Below, piece after piece: positions 59,119 to 64,000 of a stretch of 64,000 bases of DNA. The notes beneath the pieces were generated by a model. The model was not told the DNA's origin. It was given only the letters and a program-made list of their open reading frames with translations, and ran no database searches. Location: positions 62,001-126,000 of the forward strand of contig JAEVZS010000027.1 of the NCBI GenBank assembly GCA_023392125.1, given 5' to 3'. The position numbers and the translations under genes are program-made. Within the stretch, counting starts at the first letter, position 1. The number at the start of each line of letters is the position of its first letter. This stretch comes from Bacteroidota bacterium. Its GTDB lineage: Bacteria > Bacteroidota > Bacteroidia > Cytophagales > Cytophagaceae.

Positions 59119-61035
59119 ATGAATCTGGTTTGGTTAATTCCTTTGCTTCCCCTATTGGGCTTTACAATAATAGGGTTATTTCCAAAGTATCTGAACAAAT
59201 CACTGGTTGGTATAATCGGATCAGGGTCTGTATTAGGATCATTTATACTGGTACTTACCCTGTTATTTCCTTTTTTGACAGGATCAGCCGAATCTCAGGT
59301 TTATAAGCTGTTTGACTGGGTTACTACAGGCTCCCTGGATATTAGTTTTTCTTTTCTGATCGATCCGCTGTCTGTATGGATGATGACCATCATTACAGGT
59401 GTTGGATTCCTAATTCATGTTTATTCCATATCTTACATGCACGAGGATGAAGGCTTCAAAAGATATTTTGCCTATCTGAATCTCTTCATTTTCTCCATGC
59501 TTTTGCTGGTCATGGGCTCAAATTACCTTATCATGTTTGCTGGCTGGGAAGGTGTAGGACTTTGCTCCTATCTGCTCATCGGATTCTGGTTTAAGAATAC
59601 AGCATACAACAATGCAGCCAAGAAAGCTTTTATAATGAACCGTATCGGGGATCTGGGTTTTCTTCTCGGAATGCTGTTTTTACTGTTTCAATTTAACAGC
59701 CTTGATTTCCAGCATATATTCTCCGCTGCGCCGTCAGCATTTACTGAAAATTCCTGGATTATCATTACTATAACCCTGTTATTATTTGTAGGCGCAACAG
59801 GTAAAAGTGCACAAATCCCCTTATACACCTGGCTGCCGGACGCAATGGCCGGACCTACTCCGGTTTCAGCTCTTATTCACGCTGCTACTATGGTAACAGC
59901 AGGTATATACATGGTTGTACGATCCAATATTTTATACAGCCTCGCTCCCTTTACAATGGAGATCATTGCTATTATCGGGCTGGTCACGGCTCTGTTCGCA
60001 GCAACAATAGCTCTGGTACAAAATGATATTAAGAAGGTTCTGGCTTATTCTACAGTCAGTCAGCTCGGATATATGGTCTTTGCATTAGGTATGGGAGCCT
60101 ATCAGATTGCTATTTTCCATGTTACTACGCACGCTTTCTTTAAGGCTCTTCTTTTCCTTGGTTCCGGAAGTGTAATTCATGCCATGTCTCATGAGCAGGA
60201 TATACGTAAAATGGGGGGCTTGAAAAAATATATGCCGGTTACATACTATACGTTCCTGATCGGCACACTGGCCATCGCAGGTATTCCTCCCCTCGCCGGA
60301 TTCTTCTCCAAAGACCAGATTCTGGCTAATGCATGGGCGCATTCTCCCCTATTCTGGATATTGGGAACAGCAGGCGCTCTGATGACTGCCTTTTACATGT
60401 TCAGGCTACTGTTCCTTACTTTTCATGGGGAATTCAGAGGAACAGCAGAACAAAAATCACATCTTCATGAGTCTCCTGCACTAATGACAGTACCTTTGAT
60501 AATACTTGCTGTGCTTTCAATAACAGGCGGCTGGATAGGAATTCCTGAAGTTCTTCACGGAAACAACTTTGTCGTATCATTCCTTGCTCCGGTTATTACT
60601 GCACCGTCCGTGCCACACGAAGTTGCCCATAGTACGGAATATATTCTTATGGCAATATCAACACTGGCTGTAATAGGTGCGATCGCTGTTGCATTCGTTC
60701 TTTTTGTCAAAAAGAGTAATGTGCCTTCATCTGACGAAAAAGGTTATACACCGGTACATAAGCTCCTGTATCATAAGTATTATATTGATGAAATATACAA
60801 TGCGCTTTTTGTAAAGCCCACATCATGGCTTTCTGGAGTGATCTACAAGCTCTTTGAAATCAAGATACTCGACGCGTTTGTAAACTCATGGGGTAAAGGT
60901 GTAAAACAAGGAAGCTCAGGTTTAAGACTTTTACAAAACGGCAGTATAAGCTATTACATATTTGCCATGGTTTTGGGAATGATTGTTTTATTATTTTTAA
61001 GCCGGAACAGCGAATTCATATCAACTTTATTTTAA
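59119..61035 (+). CDS. nuoL: NADH-quinone oxidoreductase subunit L
   Basis: Distal antiporter-like proton-pumping subunit, 638 residues with about 16 helices. Key segments are AGWEGVGLCSYLLIGFWF, GKSAQIPLYTWLPDAMAGPT, PVSALIHAATMVTAGIYM, LAYSTVSQLGYMVFALGMG and FHVTTHAFFKALLFLGSGS. The long amphipathic C-terminal helix is represented by KYYIDEIYNALFVKPTSW onward. Confidence 0.97.
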   Translation: MNLVWLIPLLPLLGFTIIGLFPKYLNKSLVGIIGSGSVLGSFILVLTLLFPFLTGSAESQVYKLFDWVTTGSLDISFSFLIDPLSVWMMTIITGVGFLIHVYSISYMHEDEGFKRYFAYLNLFIFSMLLLVMGSNYLIMFAGWEGVGLCSYLLIGFWFKNTAYNNAAKKAFIMNRIGDLGFLLGMLFLLFQFNSLDFQHIFSAAPSAFTENSWIIITITLLLFVGATGKSAQIPLYTWLPDAMAGPTPVSALIHAATMVTAGIYMVVRSNILYSLAPFTMEIIAIIGLVTALFAATIALVQNDIKKVLAYSTVSQLGYMVFALGMGAYQIAIFHVTTHAFFKALLFLGSGSVIHAMSHEQDIRKMGGLKKYMPVTYYTFLIGTLAIAGIPPLAGFFSKDQILANAWAHSPLFWILGTAGALMTAFYMFRLLFLTFHGEFRGTAEQKSHLHESPALMTVPLIILAVLSITGGWIGIPEVLHGNNFVVSFLAPVITAPSVPHEVAHSTEYILMAISTLAVIGAIAVAFVLFVKKSNVPSSDEKGYTPVHKLLYHKYYIDEIYNALFVKPTSWLSGVIYKLFEIKILDAFVNSWGKGVKQGSSGLRLLQNGSISYYIFAMVLGMIVLLFLSRNSEFISTLF

Positions 61036-61055
61036 TTTTCTTCTAATATAGCAAG

Positions 61056-62525
61056 ATGATAACCGCTCTATTAATAGTATTTCCATTATTAGCAGGTATT
61101 ATTACCTGGTTATTAAAAGATAAAAAGGCCGCATGGTTTGCATTCGGAGCTTCTATATTGGAGTTTCTGATCAGTGTGGTCGCATTTATCAATTTTTCTC
61201 CCGGTTCCAGGGCTTATGAGCTTAATGTAAACTGGGTAAGCCAACTTGGTATATCTTTCTATATAGATATGGACGGAATCAGCATTCTGCTGGTAATGCT
61301 TACTACATTTCTGGTGCCTTTAATAATTCTGACTTCCTTTATCAGAGAATACAAAAACAGTTCTCTTTTCTATGCCTTAATATTATTAATGCAATCAGCG
61401 CTGGTTGGTGTTTTTGTTGCAAAAGATGCGTTTCTGTTCTATCTGTTCTGGGAACTTGCATTAATTCCGATATATTTTATCGCTCTGTTATGGGGCGGAG
61501 AAAACAGGGCAAAAATTACCTTCAAGTTCTTTCTTTACACACTTTTCGGAAGCTTATTTATGCTTATCGGAATCATTTACCTGTATCTGCAGACAGGCCC
61601 TGATTTCCATACATTCAGCATTGATGCATTTTATAAAGTCCGTTTAAGTCCGGTAGAGCAAATGTGGCTGTTCTGGGCATTTTTTCTGGCTTTTGCCATT
61701 AAGATGCCAATATTTCCATTCCATACATGGCAACCTGATACATACTCTGTTGCCCCGACTCAGGGTACCATGCTTCTTTCCGGAATCATGCTGAAAATGG
61801 GTGTATATGGTGTGATCCGCTGGATGATGCCGATTGTTCCATATGCTATGGGAGCAAACTGGGGCGGACATGCAGCAATTATTCTGAGTATAACAGGTAT
61901 TTTGTACGCTTCTGTTATTGCTATTATGCAAAAAGATTATAAGCGTCTGATAGCCTATGTATCTATTGCTCACGTCGGCCTTATTGGTGCCGGTATTCTT
62001 ACCATGAGCTTCGAAGGTCTTCAGGGCGGTGTTATTCAGATGCTGTCACACGGTATCAATGTTGTCGGTTTGTTCTTCATTATTGATATAATCTTCCAAA
62101 GAACCAATACCCGTATGCTGTCTGAACTAGGCGGAATTCGTTCTCAGGCTCCCCAGTTAGCTACCTTTTTTATGATCATTCTGTTTAGCTCAATTGCTCT
62201 GCCACTGACAAGCGGATTTATAGGTGAGTTTCTTTTATTCGTAGGACTGTTCAACTACAGCGGCTGGCTGACTGCATTATCAGCATTATCGATCATATTT
62301 GGCGCTGTGTATATGCTCAGAAGCTTCCAGCTTTCCATGCTGGGCGAAACTTCCGATAAAACAGCAGGATTTACAGATGTAACAGGATTGGAAAAAGCTG
62401 TACTTATCCCCATAACAATTCTGATTTTCTGGATTGGCTTATATCCAAAGATTTTCCTGGATATATCCGAACCTGCAGTTGTTTCTATTATTGATGTAAT
62501 TAAAAATACCTATTCTCTGAAATAA
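61056..62525 (+). CDS. nuoM: NADH-quinone oxidoreductase subunit M
   Basis: Antiporter-like proton-pumping subunit, 489 residues. The essential Glu lies in FYLFWELALIPIYFIALLWG, and the channel residues in AFAIKMPIFPFHTWQPDTYS and IAYVSIAHVGLIGAGILTM. It matches the usual length and follows nuoL after 20 bases. Confidence 0.97.
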   Translation: MITALLIVFPLLAGIITWLLKDKKAAWFAFGASILEFLISVVAFINFSPGSRAYELNVNWVSQLGISFYIDMDGISILLVMLTTFLVPLIILTSFIREYKNSSLFYALILLMQSALVGVFVAKDAFLFYLFWELALIPIYFIALLWGGENRAKITFKFFLYTLFGSLFMLIGIIYLYLQTGPDFHTFSIDAFYKVRLSPVEQMWLFWAFFLAFAIKMPIFPFHTWQPDTYSVAPTQGTMLLSGIMLKMGVYGVIRWMMPIVPYAMGANWGGHAAIILSITGILYASVIAIMQKDYKRLIAYVSIAHVGLIGAGILTMSFEGLQGGVIQMLSHGINVVGLFFIIDIIFQRTNTRMLSELGGIRSQAPQLATFFMIILFSSIALPLTSGFIGEFLLFVGLFNYSGWLTALSALSIIFGAVYMLRSFQLSMLGETSDKTAGFTDVTGLEKAVLIPITILIFWIGLYPKIFLDISEPAVVSIIDVIKNTYSLK

Positions 62526-62527
62526 GC

Positions 62528-63916
62528 ATGAAGACATTAATTGTTGTTGCGGTACTTGGGATAATATCCATGCTTTCCGACATTCTTGGCTACAGAAAAA
62601 TATTATTTCCGATTGTTCTGGGTGGCCTTCTGCTGGCTCTGGGCATTACAGTATGTGAATGGAATGCCCCGGCAGTGTACTTTGACATGCTGGTTGTTGA
62701 CAATTACTCGGTGGCATTCAGCAGCCTGATTCTCGGATTGCTTTTTTTATGGATGATTTTAAGTCAGGAACAATATAAGTCTGAGTTTAATATGGCGGAT
62801 CAGTTCGCCCTTATTTTGTTCTCTTCTGTGGGCGCTCTCGTTCTGGTTTCATTCTCCAGTCTTGTTATGTTGTTTATCGGGATTGAAGTAATGTCAATAC
62901 CATTGTATATCCTTGCCGGAAGCAGAAAAAGCGACTTGCGAAGCAATGAAGCATCCCTGAAATATTTTATGATGGGAGCTTTCACTACTGGTATCCTCTT
63001 GTTTGGTATTACGTTGATATATGGCGCTTCGGGATCATTTGACATTGGAGCTATAAAAGAATATGTGGCCAATGGCGGCGGTGAAACTTCCGGAATTTTA
63101 TACACCGGAATCATCTTCATGATAATAGCATTATGTTTCAAAGTATCTGCAGTTCCTTTTCATTTCTGGGCTCCTGATGTATACCAGGGCTCTCCAATGA
63201 TGATTACAGCCTTCATGGCATCCATAGTAAAAACAGCCGCTTTCGGAGCATTTTACAGATTATTTGGATTTGCGCTTTCGGAACTTAACGCCGAATGGGC
63301 CTCAATACTTTCTATAATTATCATTGCAACAATTCTCGCAGGCAATATTATGGCAGTCGGCCAGACAAGTGTGAAAAGAATGCTGGCATACTCAGGTATA
63401 AGCCAGGCCGGATATATGTTGATGACATTACTTGTACTCGACGAACGCAGCACCAATGCCTTATTATTCTATGCAGGATCTTACTCACTGGCTACAATGA
63501 CCGCCTTTTTCATTTTATATACAGTAGGTAAAGAAAAAAACAGCGAGGATTTTGATATTTTCAACGGTTTAGCAAAAAAGCAGCCCCTGCTTGCCATTGT
63601 AATGACTGTTGCTATGTTCTCACTGGCAGGTATCCCGCCTGCGGTCGGTTTTTTTGCAAAGTTTTATCTGTTTGCCGCCGTATTGAATGCCGGATATACA
63701 GCTTTGGTAATTGTTGCTGTTATCGGCTCTGTCATAAGTGTATACTACTATTTCAAAATCATTATCGCGATGTATGGTAAAGAAGCTGTTTCTGAGCACA
63801 CACCGGCTCAGACCAGTCTGAAGCTTAATCTTGTTTATCAGGTAGTTTTGATAGTCCTTGTAACCTTGATCGTTCTTTTTGGGATTAACCCAACTATTCT
63901 CATAGGTGTTATATAG
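62528..63916 (+). CDS. nuoN: NADH-quinone oxidoreductase subunit N
   Basis: Last subunit of the complex I operon, an antiporter-like membrane protein of 462 residues. Signatures are FIGIEVMSIPLYILAGSR, FKVSAVPFHFWAPDVYQGSP, MLAYSGISQAGYMLMTL and SLAGIPPAVGFFAKFYLF. It starts two bases after nuoM. All 14 genes keep canonical nuoA-N order with no inserted gene. Confidence 0.97.
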   Translation: MKTLIVVAVLGIISMLSDILGYRKILFPIVLGGLLLALGITVCEWNAPAVYFDMLVVDNYSVAFSSLILGLLFLWMILSQEQYKSEFNMADQFALILFSSVGALVLVSFSSLVMLFIGIEVMSIPLYILAGSRKSDLRSNEASLKYFMMGAFTTGILLFGITLIYGASGSFDIGAIKEYVANGGGETSGILYTGIIFMIIALCFKVSAVPFHFWAPDVYQGSPMMITAFMASIVKTAAFGAFYRLFGFALSELNAEWASILSIIIIATILAGNIMAVGQTSVKRMLAYSGISQAGYMLMTLLVLDERSTNALLFYAGSYSLATMTAFFILYTVGKEKNSEDFDIFNGLAKKQPLLAIVMTVAMFSLAGIPPAVGFFAKFYLFAAVLNAGYTALVIVAVIGSVISVYYYFKIIIAMYGKEAVSEHTPAQTSLKLNLVYQVVLIVLVTLIVLFGINPTILIGVI

Positions 63917-63934
63917 TAGTAGATAAACATTGAT

Positions 63935-64000
63935 ATGGAATACATTCATGAAGTAATTGAACAATTACTGGATCCGGAGAAGCTTATCCTTTTTGGTGGT
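63935..64000 (+). CDS. Start of a probable DedA-family membrane protein (5' end only)
   Basis: An ATG at 63935 opens a frame through the window edge, giving 22 residues: MEYIHEVIEQLLDPEKLILF then GG. The stretch LLDPEKLILFGG resembles the N-terminus of DedA/VTT-domain membrane proteins, which usually read LxNPExIIxxGG just before the first helix. Too little is present for certainty. Confidence 0.45.
   Translation, partial: MEYIHEVIEQLLDPEKLILFGG

Overview
The window is a contiguous, moderately AT-rich bacterial chromosome segment, almost certainly from a member of the Bacteroidota (Cytophagia- or Chitinophagia-like; I cannot place it more finely). The evidence is a giant secreted protein with a type B type IX secretion (T9SS) C-terminal sorting domain beside two PorP/SprF-family proteins and a PorE-like protein, a TamL-type lipidated BamA homologue, several matches to the Bacteroidota -7 box TAnnTTTG, a short NuoG, and few Shine-Dalgarno sequences. 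No tRNA, rRNA, CRISPR array, transposase or prophage gene was seen.

Layout. 1-9 kb: the 3' end of an IlvM-like ACT protein, an AraC-type regulator, an exported rhodanese-like protein, an XRE-type regulator behind a dense field of repeated operator-like sequences, an App1-type phosphatase, cysE-cysM (cysteine synthesis), a convergent hisG-hisD pair and a small Cys-rich lipoprotein. 9-16 kb: housekeeping genes (dnaB, mpl for peptidoglycan recycling, a DnaQ-type exonuclease, a class A penicillin-binding protein, a small membrane protein). 16-33 kb: the accessory centrepiece, a 3,779-residue surface protein with 32 two-cysteine repeats, a Lys-rich secreted mini-protein, two PorP/SprF paralogues and a TPR/beta-propeller/carboxypeptidase-regulatory-like protein that lacks the OmpA domain of PorE. 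33-44 kb: a tRNA/rRNA methyltransferase divergent from an overlapping tamL / GT-C-like / hemF / PAP2 cluster, then an opposing polyprenyl sugar transferase / riboflavin synthase / LytTR regulator run, pcm, a hotdog thioesterase, a tiny Lmo0937-type protein, a protein resembling DNA polymerase III psi, and a histone-deacetylase-family hydrolase. 44-51 kb (minus strand): two uncharacterised proteins, a CbpA-like DnaJ, a large HExxH metallopeptidase / propeller / outer-membrane-barrel protein, and a CNNM/CorC transporter-like protein. 51-64 kb: a complete 14-gene nuoA-N operon for respiratory complex I, then the start of a probable DedA protein.

The most distinctive parts are the giant repeat adhesin locus, in which the PorP/SprF and PorE-like proteins plausibly help export or anchor the adhesin; the palindrome and direct-repeat field before the XRE gene; the peptidase-propeller-barrel protein; the psi-like protein; and a set of mutually exclusive pairings just before nuoA. 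Functions are inferred from motifs read by eye; no database search was possible.
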